A DNA stretch of 64,000 nt, from positions 3,377,358-3,441,357 of the forward strand of contig CM043959.1 of NCBI GenBank assembly GCA_014529385.2. The letters are read 5' to 3'. Position 1 is the first letter of the stretch; every line of letters begins with the position of its first letter. The DNA comes from Adiantum capillus-veneris (lineage: Eukaryota > Streptophyta > Polypodiopsida > Polypodiales > Pteridaceae). Made by a program: the position numbers and the translations under genes. Positions 1-10,173 of this stretch are shown here, piece by piece. The notes under the pieces are model-generated. The model saw only the letters and a list, made by a program, of their open reading frames with translations. It had not been told where the DNA came from and did no database searches.

Positions 1-406
1 GGGGGTGCTCCAATGGAAGGTGAAAGATATTGATGCCTCGATCATTGAGAAGTTGGAGCGTGGCCTAGAGCGCGGGAGGCAATCGACATCAGCTTCATTC
101 AGGCACGCACTGATGAGGATCTTGCCTATGACTTTCTTAAAGAGGAGCATACCCGATTCAGGCATGTCACACAATCCCAGGCTCGTGCTTTGCAGCTTGC
201 TAGTGAGACTGGCACCTTGGAGGCAGATGCGGGTCCATCTCATGCGACATCTACCAGGCCTCGAGGTGGAGGGCGTTCTGGTCGAGCTACTACTACTAGG
301 CACTCTCTGGTTATGAGAGATGTTGCCTTCCGATGACAGTGCATCTAGTAGTGACACTGATGTTGAGGAGTCTCGTAGCGACTCTTCTGAGGAGGACTCT
401 AGCTAG
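1..406 (+). pseudogene. Unassigned coding remnant with Ser/Asp/Glu-rich tail
   Basis: An open stretch runs in one frame from about position 76 (EAIDISFIQARTDEDLAYDF and on through a Gly/Arg/Thr-rich segment). It then shifts by one frame near 320 into a tail rich in Ser, Asp and Glu that ends at the TAG at 404-406. The charged, low-complexity ending looks like the C-terminus of a real protein rather than a chance frame. I do not recognise the family. It precedes the hAT dimerisation region on the same strand and could be another part of that element or a separate transposon ORF cut by the window edge. Confidence 0.35.
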
Positions 407-529
407 TTTCTTATTGATATTTGGGCAGTTTATGTAGTATGGCCAAAACTCAGCTCATGTATTATTGGTCTTTTGGTCAGGACTCAAGATTCAGATCATG
501 TTTTAGGAACTGCTGGTGTGATTTGACTC

Positions 530-1303
530 ATGATTCTTGTAACTTGTTATGAGTACATGAGTTTAGATATTGTTATTTGGTTTGTCGTTGTAATTTATCA
601 TGGTTTTGGCTTGGCTAGGTATTTCAATTTCAATAGCTTGCTTTGTAAGAGCAAATGGGACGCCTATGCTTCCCCTTTCCATGGTGCGGCTTTTGTGCTG
701 GATCCAGAGTTTCAAGGTGCAGGACAGGAGCATGATGGGGAGGTGACCAAGCAATGGAACGAGATCTTGACCATGTTTCATCCTGATCGAGAAGAGCGCC
801 GCAAAATCAAGGATCAACTTGCTATGTACAGGGATATGCGAGGATCATTTGGGCTTGCCGATGCCCAAGTTGATCGCACCAAGATCTCCTCAGTTTTGTG
901 GTGGCAGGACTATGGCTCAGATGGGCCAAAGCTTCAGCGACTAGCTATCCGCATCCTCAGCCAAGCGGTTAGCTCCTCTTGCTTGGAGCAATTGTGGAGT
1001 GTTTATAGCCACGTTGCATCCAGGAAGAGAAACCGACTTGTAGTGGAGAAAGCAAATGATCTTGTATTTGTGAGTGCAAACTTGCGTATGCTTTGCAAGT
1101 CGGCATCCAAAGTATCAGATCCCTTTCTACAGTGGGAGATGGAGGCAGAGGCGGAGATACTTGGGGAGGGTGGATCTACAGAGGTTTTACATGAAGTGGA
1201 TGATGCGGACGAGCCTGTTGGGGATGAGGATTGGGATGACATCCATGATCTCCATGACATCACTACAGATTGGCAGGCTGGCTCTTCTGCCACTGGTCCT
1301 TGA
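530..1303 (+). pseudogene. hAT transposase, C-terminal half with dimerisation domain
   Basis: From about 640 the frame reads like the end of a plant hAT transposase. A segment containing FHGAAFVLDPEF is followed by WWQDYG, then LAIRILSQAVSSSCLEQLWS and KRNRL, then DLVFVSANLRML. These are the hallmarks of the hAT C-terminal dimerisation domain at about 900-1095. An acidic tail with many Asp and Glu residues follows and the frame stops at 1303. The first part of the frame (530-640) is AT-rich and probably intronic, with a candidate acceptor AG near 640. No BED finger or DUF659 region lies upstream in the window; a matching 5' half lies at 10807-12495 on the other strand. The protein would join other copies and the transposon ends during cut-and-paste transposition. 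Confidence 0.75.
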
Positions 1304-1759
1304 GCCTTGGCCCTTGACATGTTTCCATTATGGCATTTTGGCATCTATGTATTGAGCTCTTGAGTCCATAGTGGCTAGTCTTTACTCTTGAGCCTCGACT
1401 CTTATCTTTTCTCAGTGCTTACCTTTTTGTAGTGCCTTGGCTCACCTTATAAGCCACACTTGAATTTATAGTCATAGTCTTTTAAGTTTTTACTCCGTCT
1501 TTCTGTCTATTGAGCTCTTCAATCTTTGCACTTCCTAGATAATGTTATTTGTGATGCGCTTAGTATGTTATGAGGTGTCTACAACCCCGGTAAATTGAAT
1601 TTACATCCGCAATCACTAACGCGCATCGCGCACAAGCGACATGTTGAAACTTAAATCATGCTTGAACATGATTCTAATTGTCCAAGTAGGTGTTAGAAGC
1701 TTGGCTTATAGTTGTTTCCCAACTTATAGGCTGTTTTGAGGCTAATTTCAGTGTTTTTT
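1304..1759. other. 3' non-coding part of the hAT element
   Basis: No coding signal is visible. The stretch lies between the transposase stop and the GTTCC-rich terminus and is most simply the 3' UTR and internal end of the transposon. Confidence 0.4.
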
Positions 1760-1870
1760 GGTGGACCATTCCGGCGTACCCGTTCCGGTCCCCGCCTATA
1801 CGTTCCGGTACCGTTCCGGAGCCCCTCGTTCCCGTTCCCCGTTCCCGTTCCAAGTAACTTTGTATAAAAG
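1760..1870 (+). repeat. hAT 3' terminal inverted repeat with GTTCC array and target duplication
   Basis: About 90 bp of irregular tandem GTTCC/GTTCCG units end in CCAAGTAACTTTG at 1862. Read inward on the minus strand the end is CAAAGTTACTTGGAACGGG, which resembles the right end of the MITE at 30556-30729 (CATAGTTACCAGGAACGGG). The next 8 bases, TATAAAAG (1863-1870), fit the 8-bp target duplication of hAT elements. Their reverse complement flanks the opposite hAT end at 12496-12503. Arrays of short subterminal repeats are known transposase-binding sites in hAT elements such as Ac; that role here is inferred. Confidence 0.75.
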
Positions 1871-1926
1871 AGTTTGGAGATTTGTTTGAGAATCAGTTTA
1901 GTGAGGCCTTGGGGAAGTTGGTTTGG

Positions 1927-3329
1927 TTAGAGAGATGTGCGTCTTAGTACCTTTCGATGGCTTTTGTGGTGCACGGCGATTGGGTACCTTGTGTCTCTTA
2001 CAATATAAATGTGCCGTAGATGTGCATCCTTCTCTGGGGTACAACAACAAGATTTGTTAAAGAGTGGATGCAGATGATTTTGGAGGCACAACCTAGGGGT
2101 TTGTAGGAGAATTGGTGCCTTATGCTCGTCAAACTTGACATTTTGGCACACTAAACAACTGTGAAGAAACTCGTCTATATCCTTTTTGAGTCTTGGCCAA
2201 TATAAATAACGCTCGACATCTTTCAAGGTGATATCTATGCCGTGGTCACCTGAAAAAGGTGGACAATGGCACTTTGTCAAAACCTTTTCCCTCAATGGCC
2301 GTGTATCACATAACATCGTTTTCCATATCAGATAACCTTCCGTGATGGAATAGCTTGCAAGTGTCTCCTCACTCTGTAACCGGTTAAGAATGTCTGCAAA
2401 ATCAGGATCGATGGCGTATTGATCTACCATATCCTCGAAGCTTCTATTTATACCTTTCCACTGAGACGATGTGTCCCAAGAAGTGTATCTTTGGCAAGAA
2501 AAACTCACTCTTTTTCCCATTTACTACCAATCAATGTGCCGCAGTGCCTGGAAAACCTGTAACAGATGGTGTCTGTGCTTTGCCTCACTCTTGGAGAAGA
2601 CGGTGACGTCGTCGAAAAAGGTGCCCACAAATGATCTATACTCTGTAAATCCTATCCATCATGGGGTTGAATGTAGCCGGAGCATTCGTGAGACCAAAGG
2701 GCGTCACCAAATACTCGTACAAACCAAAAGACGCCCTGAAAGCTATCTTATAGACATCCCCTGGAGCAATTCAGATCCGATGATAGCGACTCTTCAGATC
2801 AATCCTGCTAAAGCAAGTAGAACCTTGAAGTCTGTCTAGTATATCATCAATTCTCGGAATAGGGAATTTGTTCTTCATGGTGATTTTGTTGAGAGCTCTA
2901 TAGTCAATACACATTCTCCAAGATCCATCTTTCTTTAAAACCAACAACACTGGTGAACAGAATGGTGGAGTACTAGGTTGCTTCTCAAGAAGTTCTTTTA
3001 TCTGGTTCATTATTTCTTCCTTTTGGGCTCGGCTAACTCGGTAGGGTGGCCGATTCGGTCCTGTACTACCTGGAATTAAATCAATCTTATGATCTTCAGG
3101 TCGTGAAGGAGGTAACTCTCATGGTAAGCCTTCAGAGAAACAATCAGCCGGAGCTTGCAGAAAATCTTGTTGTTCCTTTTCTAGGTCGAACATATTTGAC
3201 CTTCGATTGTCATTCAATTCTTTTAAGAAGATCGAGTAAACAAAAAGATTGGATTTCATTTATTTGGAAACAGTCGAAGCCAATACAGGTGGGGCGGACT
3301 CGCCCTTTAGTTTTACATTAAGTACAATC
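1927..3329 (-). pseudogene. Ty3/gypsy pol remnant with RNase H deleted (B0)
   Basis: Read on the minus strand from the right, 3010-2771 encodes the start of a gypsy reverse transcriptase (KKDGSWRMCIDYRALNKIT, then FPIPRIDDILDRLQG). The RT continues with shifts to about 2490. The frame there jumps from the RT segment around FLGHIVS to the segment around RSFEDMVDQYA that lies beyond RNase H in the sister copy at 8641-10086. Several hundred bases carrying RNase H are therefore missing. Next comes the integrase zinc finger region (KCHCPPFSGDHG, CLVCQ). Frameshifts and stops make it non-functional. At 3329/3330 it is interrupted in the protease region by a plus-strand LTR. Confidence 0.8.
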
Positions 3330-3903
3330 TGTCACAAACTGCTTACGTGGCATGACCCTACCTAATAAAGTTGTCCCAACGTATGGCCAAGGGACCAGGG
3401 GCCCTAGGGACGCAAAGAGAAAAACCTGCGTAGAAGCCTGATGACGTGGCAATTGTACAAACGCCGCAGATTGCGTTGACTGCTGACGTGGCAAGTGTAC
3501 AGATTTTCGCAGATCGCGCTGACAGTGCTGACGTGGTTGTACGGATTTCCGCAGGCTGTGCTGACTGCTTTTGGCTGCCAACTTTTGGGATTGAGTTGCT
3601 TTGAAGATTACTTGCTTTTGGGGCTCTGCTTTTAGTGCCCCTTGTAATGTTCCTTGTAATGTTTATAAGTGACCCAAGGGGGCTCATTTCTCAGAGCATC
3701 TGAGAGCGAGCCCCGCGGGAGTTGTACTTTTCTCAAAGATTAATAGAAAAGAAATACCGAAAGGGGTGCTAGTCTTTGGGGCCAATCTCTCTCGGCACAG
3801 AACTACGCCAGGCCGAGTCGACTTTTGAATTGTGAATTGTTTTGAAGTGAATCTCTGTTGTGTCGCGACAGAATCTAGACGTGGGGTGTCCAAGTTTGTT
3901 ACA
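3330..3903 (+). repeat. 5' LTR, family A (A1)
   Basis: The LTR starts TGTCACAAACTG and ends GTTTGTTACA, directly before a primer-binding site. Its U3 has three spaced TGACGTGG boxes (3442, 3484, 3529), each followed by a GTACA...CGCAGAT segment. A poly(A)-type region follows, with the core GAAATACCGAAAGGGG at 3751-3766 that recurs in many LTRs of the window. It is the promoter and terminator of the gypsy element whose gag starts at 3969. It sits inside the minus-strand remnant B0. Confidence 0.8.
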
Positions 3904-3916
3904 GTGTATCAGAGCA
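3904..3916 (+). promoter_or_regulatory. Primer-binding site, tRNA-iMet type
   Basis: GTGTATCAGAGCA follows the LTR end directly. It matches the plant initiator-tRNA-Met site TGGTATCAGAGC except near its 5' edge. It would prime minus-strand cDNA synthesis. Confidence 0.75.
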
Positions 3917-3968
3917 CGAACGATTTCTCTTCTACCAGGAAATCCGATCCCTCTTCTCGTGACACCCA

Positions 3969-4736
3969 TGGATTCCGAAAAGAATCAATCGACCTCTTCT
4001 ACAACCGCTGAGGCTGGAGGAGGCAATATAAAAAATTCAAGCGACTTAGCAGAAGATGAGTACGGGCCGCCTCGGCCCACACAATATGAACTCTTGGAGA
4101 TGCAACGTCGACAGTAGGTTGACGAGTGCACAAAACAGATGCTTCAGTTTGCTAAAGATCCCCAATTTGTAAAATTTTTGACTCAACAGTCGATGGCTGA
4201 AGTGCATATTGAGTGGCAGAAGGCCACCGAACCACCAATCAAACCGGCAATCAAGAAACCTCCTACTCCGAGGATGTTTAGTGAAGAAGAACTTCAAGAT
4301 GTGGTCCGGACTCAAATTAGTCAGTTTTTGGACACGAAGAAGCCATCAAAGAAGCAATTGAAGAAGCGCAAGAAGGGGATTGACTACCCCGGTTACCTGG
4401 GCCGTTAATCTTCTTTTGCATCTGCACGGAAACAATAGAAGCGTGTGCGTTTTGAAGAACTACCCAGTTCTTCTTCCTCTTCTTCTGATAGTTCTTCTAG
4501 CTCTTCCTCTTCCGACTCGAGTGAGGAGGACAGAAAGGAAAAGAAGCGAAGCAAGAAGCAAAGCTTTTGAAAGAACAAGAAAAAGGCAAAGAAGATCAGA
4601 TTCCAACCAATTTCCGATAGTTCTATGAAGTAGTCATCTTGTGACAGTTCGAACTTCGACGATCACATGTTTTATGCGAAGAAGAAGCACTTTTATAGAG
4701 CCAACCAGTACGATTTCCTCGAAGATAAGAGCAAGA
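3969..4736 (+). pseudogene. Ty3/gypsy gag, truncated by a nested insertion
   Basis: The ATG at 3969 opens a gag that reads MDSEKNQSTSS, then EYGPPRPTQ, FAKDPQFVKFL, KKPPTPRMFSEEEL and YPGYLGR. Stops occur after about 50 residues (near 4115), after YLGR (near 4406) and again in the later part, so it is dead. A Ser-rich acidic block (about 4460-4540) and a Lys-rich segment follow. The same order of blocks is seen in the gag at 47187-48386, which shows that LTR family A belongs to this gypsy lineage. The frame ends abruptly at DKSK (4736), where a minus-strand LTR begins. The element was evidently hit by the insertion starting at 4737. Confidence 0.8.
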
Positions 4737-5363
4737 TGTAACAGATTTGGACACTCCAAGTCGAGAATCTACCGCGACACCACAAGAATTCACTTCAAAT
4801 AGTACACAGTTCACAATTGATTGACACTGGCCCCACGGAGTTCCGTGCCTAGAGATATATGCCCCAAAGACTGGCGCCCCTTTCGGTATTTCTTTTTGTA
4901 TTAATCTGCAACTCAAAGTACAAGCGAGTGGTCGGGACTCACTCTCAGGCTCTGCGTCCAGATGCTTTGAGAAGTGAGAGCCCAAACCACTAATAAATAG
5001 GTTTTTACAAAGAATGCTAAAAGCAAAGCCCAAAAGCTTCAAAATCAAAAGCCTTGCCAAATAAAGCAAAAGCTCTCTGTCTCTCACAAGCTCTCTCTTT
5101 TGAGTAAATAAAGCAGAGATTTTAGCTCTCTCTCCTCTTGGGTAGAAAAGCAAGCCAGATTTGCGTAGCCCCAAAAGCAACCAAAAACTATCGTAAATTG
5201 CGCATTTCCGTACAGCTGCTGCCACGTGTCAGCTCCGCGTTTTGCGGGCCTGTCCGTACGGTGCAGCCACGCCATCATCTAGCGGATTTTCCAAGAATGT
5301 CTGCCAACTGTCCTTGCCAGAGGGTGTGTGTGTACTGGGCAGCCACGTCTCTGAGTTGTGACA
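4737..5363 (-). repeat. 3' LTR of B1, family A (A2)
   Basis: On the minus strand it starts TGTCACAACTCAG next to a polypurine tract and ends CCAAATCTGTTACA. The shared core (GAAATACCGAAAGGGGCGCC on the minus strand) lies at about 4876-4895. It is closely similar to the LTR at 48450-49073. Confidence 0.8.
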
Positions 5364-5400
5364 TACCCCCCTCTTGAAAGCATTGTAATCGCCCGATTAC
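5364..5400 (-). promoter_or_regulatory. Polypurine tract with adjacent hairpin
   Basis: On the minus strand a purine run (CTTTCAAGAGGGGGGTA) abuts the LTR and would prime plus-strand DNA synthesis. Just upstream of it, 5385-5400 is GTAATCGCCCGATTAC on the plus strand, a perfect 7-bp inverted repeat around two bases. Similar hairpins occur at the same place in three other elements of the window. Confidence 0.7.
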
Positions 5401-5889
5401 GCCTGCAAAACAGACAGAAGCCATAAACTGTCTTAGCGGACACTGACTGTTAGTACCGACGCACTAGGAACACACAGCTAGCACATGTACCAATCGACAA
5501 TCACATCACACGACATCACAGGACATCACTAGACATCACATGACAAATCACATTCAACATTCATTCGGATCTCAGACCATGATTTATCGGCAATGCAATC
5601 ACCAATCCCCTCTAGATCCACTCAAGACCTCATAGATGCCTGATTGGCTAATCCCTATTGCAACCATGTCTATCGAGATCATTCAGACCGAGATGCTGCA
5701 GTCATTTCGTCCATCAGTTCCTGCACTCAAACAAGTCAAGAACCAATCAGTATCATATTATCCGGAATTCCATTTCATAAAGTCATACATCAGAATACTG
5801 TCAGCTCTGAATATCCTTGAAGCTCAAAGAGACATCAATGACTCTAGTATCAAAAATCGAGGCATTTGTTGACAAAGGAGCGGAGTAAC
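5401..5889 (-). other. 3' UTR of gypsy B1 (distal part)
   Basis: No ORF of note. It holds a short 10-bp tandem repeat (CACACGACAT, CACAGGACAT, CACTAGACAT, CACATGACAA) at about 5503-5545. With 7392-7506 it gives a 3' UTR of about 0.6 kb once the inserted LTR is discounted, close to the roughly 0.5 kb of the related element at 26106-26623. Confidence 0.5.
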
Positions 5890-7391
5890 TGTCACCAGCA
5901 GGTGTATTTTTCCTGTTGCCTTCCGTAAATAAGTATTAGATATATTTATTTTATTTTTACTTGTTTGTTCCGGAACCCTTGAAAAGGTGCAAGTGGACAT
6001 TGCATGGCCAGTGTGAAACGGCTACAGCCAAATGGGTTTCTCACATCGGGGATCTAGGTCGGTCAGACAGGGACTGCCCAGGCCAGTTAGCACTAAATTC
6101 TTATGAGTATGGAAGCTCGTGTGCGCCAAACTGGAATTTGGGCCACTCGTCAAGTCACTGCAACTTTATAAGTTGAAAGGGGCCAGTAAATTAACCCACA
6201 TTGTAGATCGTGGTCAAATGGTAGTCTTCAATGATGGTCAGGAGACCGATAGGGACGCCATGGAAGCATCTCCTAAAATTTAGGGAACTGCTATTTTTGA
6301 CCAGAAAATGTGTTCGTGTCATTAGCTCTGGATTGACAAGGGAAACATTTTATTGCTCTGCTGCCAAGTCAACGGACACACCAGTTGAGATATTTTTAGC
6401 AGGGAAAGCCCAAACTCGGAAACTGGGCGACGTATCAGCCTGTGAGCGATTCTGCCACTCTGGGAGGCAAAAACGAGCTGCATATCAACAAAGGGGGCGC
6501 CATTTTCAGCCTCAAGTGGATTGTAGCAGGTACAGAAGCTATGGAATGCTTACCTCGCCCTCTATGCACAGTATGGTGACGGGAGTGATGCCCCGCACGC
6601 TACATACTGCTCTCTTTCTCCCCTACGTACAGTATGTTATGCCCCACTAGTGGGCTTCTCATTTGACCTATGTACAGTTCTGGGGGTTTATGCGCGTTTG
6701 CCAAGGCAAGAGCCTTCTGAACAGGAACCGGATTAGCTAATTGCTAATCCCCCACAGGTACGCACAGTTCCATCACGAAAGATTGCGAGTTTGGAGAGTT
6801 TTCTCGCGTGAAAACTCGTCCAATTCACAGGGGAACTGTCCCATTGCGTGCGGGAGCCCTTGGGACACGCGTAGGCGTGTTCGCTCCGCTAAAAACGATC
6901 CGAAACAGGGAATTACAGCCTGCTGTGTTTTTCTGCAGGTTTAGGGTTTCGCACCTAAACTCCAAGGGAACATCGGGGGAGCCTCGTGAGAGCCTTGGGA
7001 TGCGTGTACAGGCTTTTGGGCTCCCGACAGTGAAAAACAGAGAATTACAGCCCGCTGAATTTCTGTGACAGCTCACCACAAAGCTTCCAGATATCGAGGG
7101 AATCCGTCCTAGACAGGTGTTTTTGACCTACAAGGGTTTTTGCGCCGTTATGCTGTCGAAATCCGGTCGAAAACCTGTGTTTTCAGCCCTCGCCAGGTTT
7201 GGACAGCTTTGTGAAAGCTTGTGCTAAGTGGTCGGATCGTCTACCTTAATTTGAATAAAGAAATACCGAAAGGGGCGCCAGTCTTTGGGGCCTACAGGGT
7301 GTCGGTCTCGTGTGCGCAGTGACATTCTAGTCGCTGGACGCAACTGTGTTCTCTTCCCTTCTCAGTGCTCTGTGTAAAGTTAACAGGTAAT
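5890..7391 (+). repeat. LTR of family L2, inserted in the 3' UTR of B1
   Basis: It starts TGTCACCAGCAGG and ends near TTAACA at 7391. The core AAAGAAATACCGAAAGGGGC with an AATAAA lies at 7254-7277. Its inner part is similar in reverse to 25421-26105 and 27945-28449, and more distantly to 33893-34955. No primer-binding site or coding region follows, so it is probably a solo LTR. The flanks GTAAC and GGTAA are not a clear target duplication, and the right boundary is therefore approximate. Confidence 0.6.
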
Positions 7392-7506
7392 TGAAATAGT
7401 ACCGCCCTCTATGTTGTACGGGCCGGTTATAGTAACTCCCCTGTTGTGCAAACCCACTTCACCAGATATCCGGCCAAGCTGAATTCGGGGTTCCATGTGG
7501 AATAGA

Positions 7507-8640
7507 CTATGCTAAACCAAAAGCTTCAAGGTAAAGTTTCATAATCTGAGGAGTATCTGCTAGGTCCTCCTCCTCCATCCACTTCGCATCCAATGTAGGA
7601 TAGTTCTTGAGTTTAACCAAGAACCGTCTTCTCACTTTACCCTTAATCTTTCTGTCCTTATGTGCCAATATTTGTTCTGGAACAAGGATCTCCTTGTTTT
7701 CTTCCACTTCGGGTTGCTCATCAGGCTCCCATCCTCAGGCACATCGCCTTTAAAACGCTTCAAGAGACTCACATGAAATGCATTGTGAATCCTCCAAGTG
7801 TCTGGCAGCTTCAATCGGAAGGAGACATCATTTATCTTTTCGGAGATCTGGAAAGGTCCGTAGTATCGCATACTAGGCTTTGGAAAAAGCCTCTCCTTTC
7901 CCTTTTTCTTTCTCAGGCGTGCCTTCTCAAAACGTAAGAGCACCCAATGATTCTTCTTCGATTTCAAATCGCGACGATGGTGATCTGCTGCCTTTTTCGG
8001 TCTTTCCTGAGATTTCTGCAAAGCCTCGCAAACCTTGGCAAAAGCCGTGTCCAAGTTGTGCGTGTACTCATCGCCTTCAAAAATCTTATCTTTCGTGCTT
8101 AGGAAGGCTGGAACCTTTGTAGCACCTTCAATAATCTCAAATGGCGCCTTCCCCATCGAAGAGTGTATCGTGTTATTGTAGGCAAATTCCACCAAAGGTA
8201 AGTACTTTTCCCTGATCCGAGATGTAAGACTTCAATAAATCTAGTACCACTGAATTAGCAATCTCAAATTGCTCGTCAGTCTGCGGGTGGAAAGATGACG
8301 AGAACTGCAACCGCGTGCCAATGTTCTCCCAAATAGCCTTCCAAAACAAACTCATGAATCTGGGGTCCTTGTCGGAGACAACCGTCTCGGGCATGCCATG
8401 TAATCTGAAGATCTGGGCCACAAACAGTCTCGCTAAGTGATTCAACTTGACTGTTTTCTTCACTCAAATGAAATGAGCCTACTTGCCAAATCTGCCAATA
8501 ACAGTCCAGATACCATCGTGACCACTCTGTGTTCTCGGGAGATAAAAAATGAAATCCATTGCAATACTTTCCCAGGGGCGGGTGGGTATGGGCAAAGGCT
8601 GTAACAATTCCTGTGCTTTATGCCTGTCAAACTTGACCTT
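7507..8640 (-). pseudogene. Gypsy integrase core and chromodomain (B1)
   Basis: On the minus strand the integrase catalytic core is spread over broken frames: FRLHGMPETVVSDKDPRF (the second Asp region), then FHPQTDEQFEIANS, then MVEFAYNNTIHSSMGKAPFE. An LLRFEKARLRKKKGKERLF segment follows, then [15 protein letters not shown], which is the start of the gypsy integrase tail. At 7507-7707 lies a chromodomain with [28 protein letters not shown] and AKWMEEEDL. The stop is at about 7507. At least two frameshifts and a stop break the reading. Integrase joins the cDNA to the target and the chromodomain would bind histone marks. Confidence 0.85.
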
Positions 8641-10086
8641 CTAGCATACCAAGCAACTGCGCACAAACTCGTCCACATCCTTCTTGAGTCTCTGCCAAAA
8701 GAAGTATCTCTCTACTCTTTTCAAGGTGGTAGCAATGCCACGGTGACCCGTAAAAGGTGGACAGTGGCATTCGGTCATAACCTTTTTCCTCAATGGCTGT
8801 GTAACGCACAACATGGTTTTCCTCATCAAGTAGCCATCCCAAATGGAATATCCCACTACTATCTCCCCATGCCGTATCCGTGTGAAAATGTCTGCAAAAT
8901 CTGTATCTGTGGCATATTGATTGACCATATCCTCGAAGCTCCTATGATGAATCGCGGAAATAGCAAGAATCAACGGCTTCCAAGACAAAACATGTGCCAC
9001 CAAATTCTTATGTGCTTGCAGATGGACAATCTGGAAGTGAAACTGTGACAAGATGTTCACCCATGGCATCTGCTTTTCCGATAGCTGCTTTTGTAACAAG
9101 AAGTGGCGTAAACTCTGATGGTCTGTAAAGATAGTAAAATCCGCTCTGAGTAGGTAATGTCGCCATTGAGTAAGAGCATGGATAACCGCCAAAAGCTCTT
9201 TCTCATAAATCTGTGTTGTCAATTCCGGCCTTGAGAACAATCGGCTCTCGTAGGCAATTACATGGCCTTCTTGCATTAAGACCGCACCCAGACTACGAGC
9301 ACAAGAATCATAATATACTTCAAATGACTTTTGCAAATCCGGCAAAGTCAAAACTGGTCCTGTAGTCAATTTCTCTTTCAAAGTCTGAAAGGCAGTCACC
9401 TTTGTGGGTCCCCACGAGAAAGGGACTCCTTTCTGTGTCAAGATATGCAAAGGGGAAGCAACCTCTGCAAACTTTCTAATGAACCGCCTGTAGTACGAAC
9501 ACAATCCCAAGAAGCTTCTAACTTCATGGACATTCTTCAAATCGGGCCAATCACGGATAGTCTCTATCTTGGCCGGGTCCATCTGCACTCCTGCTGAGAC
9601 AATGTGTCCCAAAAAGTGTATCTCTAGTAAGAAAAATTCACTTTTCTTCGCATTAATCACCAACTTGTGATCTCGTAATGCTTCAAAGACCTGAAGCAGA
9701 CGCTCTCTATGTTCTGCCTCATCCTTGGAGAAAACAATGATGTCGTCAAAGAAAGTGCCAACAAATAGTCTATACTCTCGAAAAATCGTGTCTATCATGC
9801 GGTTAAATGTTGTAGGAGCATTGGTTAGGCCAAAAGGCATCACCAAAAACTCAAATAACCCAAAAGTCGTCCAAAACACTGTCTTGTAGACATCTCCCGG
9901 CGCGATTCGGGTCTGATGATATCCACTTTTCAAGTCAATCCTACTCAAGTACGAGGATCCCTGAAGTCGGTCAAATATATCATCGATTCTAGGAATCGGA
10001 AATCTGTCCTTGATCGTGATTTTGTTGAGAGCTCTATAATTGATGCACATTCTCCAAGATCCGTCTTTCTTCAAAACCAACAACAC
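8641..10086 (-). CDS. Gypsy reverse transcriptase-RNase H-integrase zinc finger (B1)
   Basis: This 481-codon frame is the longest intact pol segment of B1. It opens in RT with KKDGSWRMCINYRALNKIT, continues with [42 protein letters not shown], and the catalytic box FFDDIIVFSKDE. Thumb and connection follow (FLGHIVSAGVQMDPAKIE, VRSFLGLCSYYRRFI). RNase H has FEVYYDSCARSLGAVLMQ, where the usual T-D-A-S is replaced by Y-D-S-C, then YEKELLAVIHALTQWRHYL and TDHQSL. It ends in the H2C2 integrase finger (CHCPPFTGHRG, CLVC). It reads through into integrase without a break but is not a full polyprotein. Confidence 0.85.
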   Translation of the reverse strand: MLLVLKKDGSWRMCINYRALNKITIKDRFPIPRIDDIFDRLQGSSYLSRIDLKSGYHQTRIAPGDVYKTVFWTTFGLFEFLVMPFGLTNAPTTFNRMIDTIFREYRLFVGTFFDDIIVFSKDEAEHRERLLQVFEALRDHKLVINAKKSEFFLLEIHFLGHIVSAGVQMDPAKIETIRDWPDLKNVHEVRSFLGLCSYYRRFIRKFAEVASPLHILTQKGVPFSWGPTKVTAFQTLKEKLTTGPVLTLPDLQKSFEVYYDSCARSLGAVLMQEGHVIAYESRLFSRPELTTQIYEKELLAVIHALTQWRHYLLRADFTIFTDHQSLRHFLLQKQLSEKQMPWVNILSQFHFQIVHLQAHKNLVAHVLSWKPLILAISAIHHRSFEDMVNQYATDTDFADIFTRIRHGEIVVGYSIWDGYLMRKTMLCVTQPLRKKVMTECHCPPFTGHRGIATTLKRVERYFFWQRLKKDVDEFVRSCLVC

Positions 10087-10173
10087 AGGAGAGCAGTACG
10101 ATGAAGTACTAGGCTAGACAAGACCCTTTTCCAAGAGGTCTTTCACTTGGTTCATAATTTCTTCGTTCTAGGC

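Noticed and set aside
1-406. Assigning the first frame to the hAT transposase
   Set aside because: No recognisable transposase motif, and the acidic end looks like a separate C-terminus, so it was left unassigned.
5885-7396. Target duplication around the L2 LTR in B1
   Set aside because: GTAAC and GGTAA agree only if the LTR edge is shifted, so I do not claim one.
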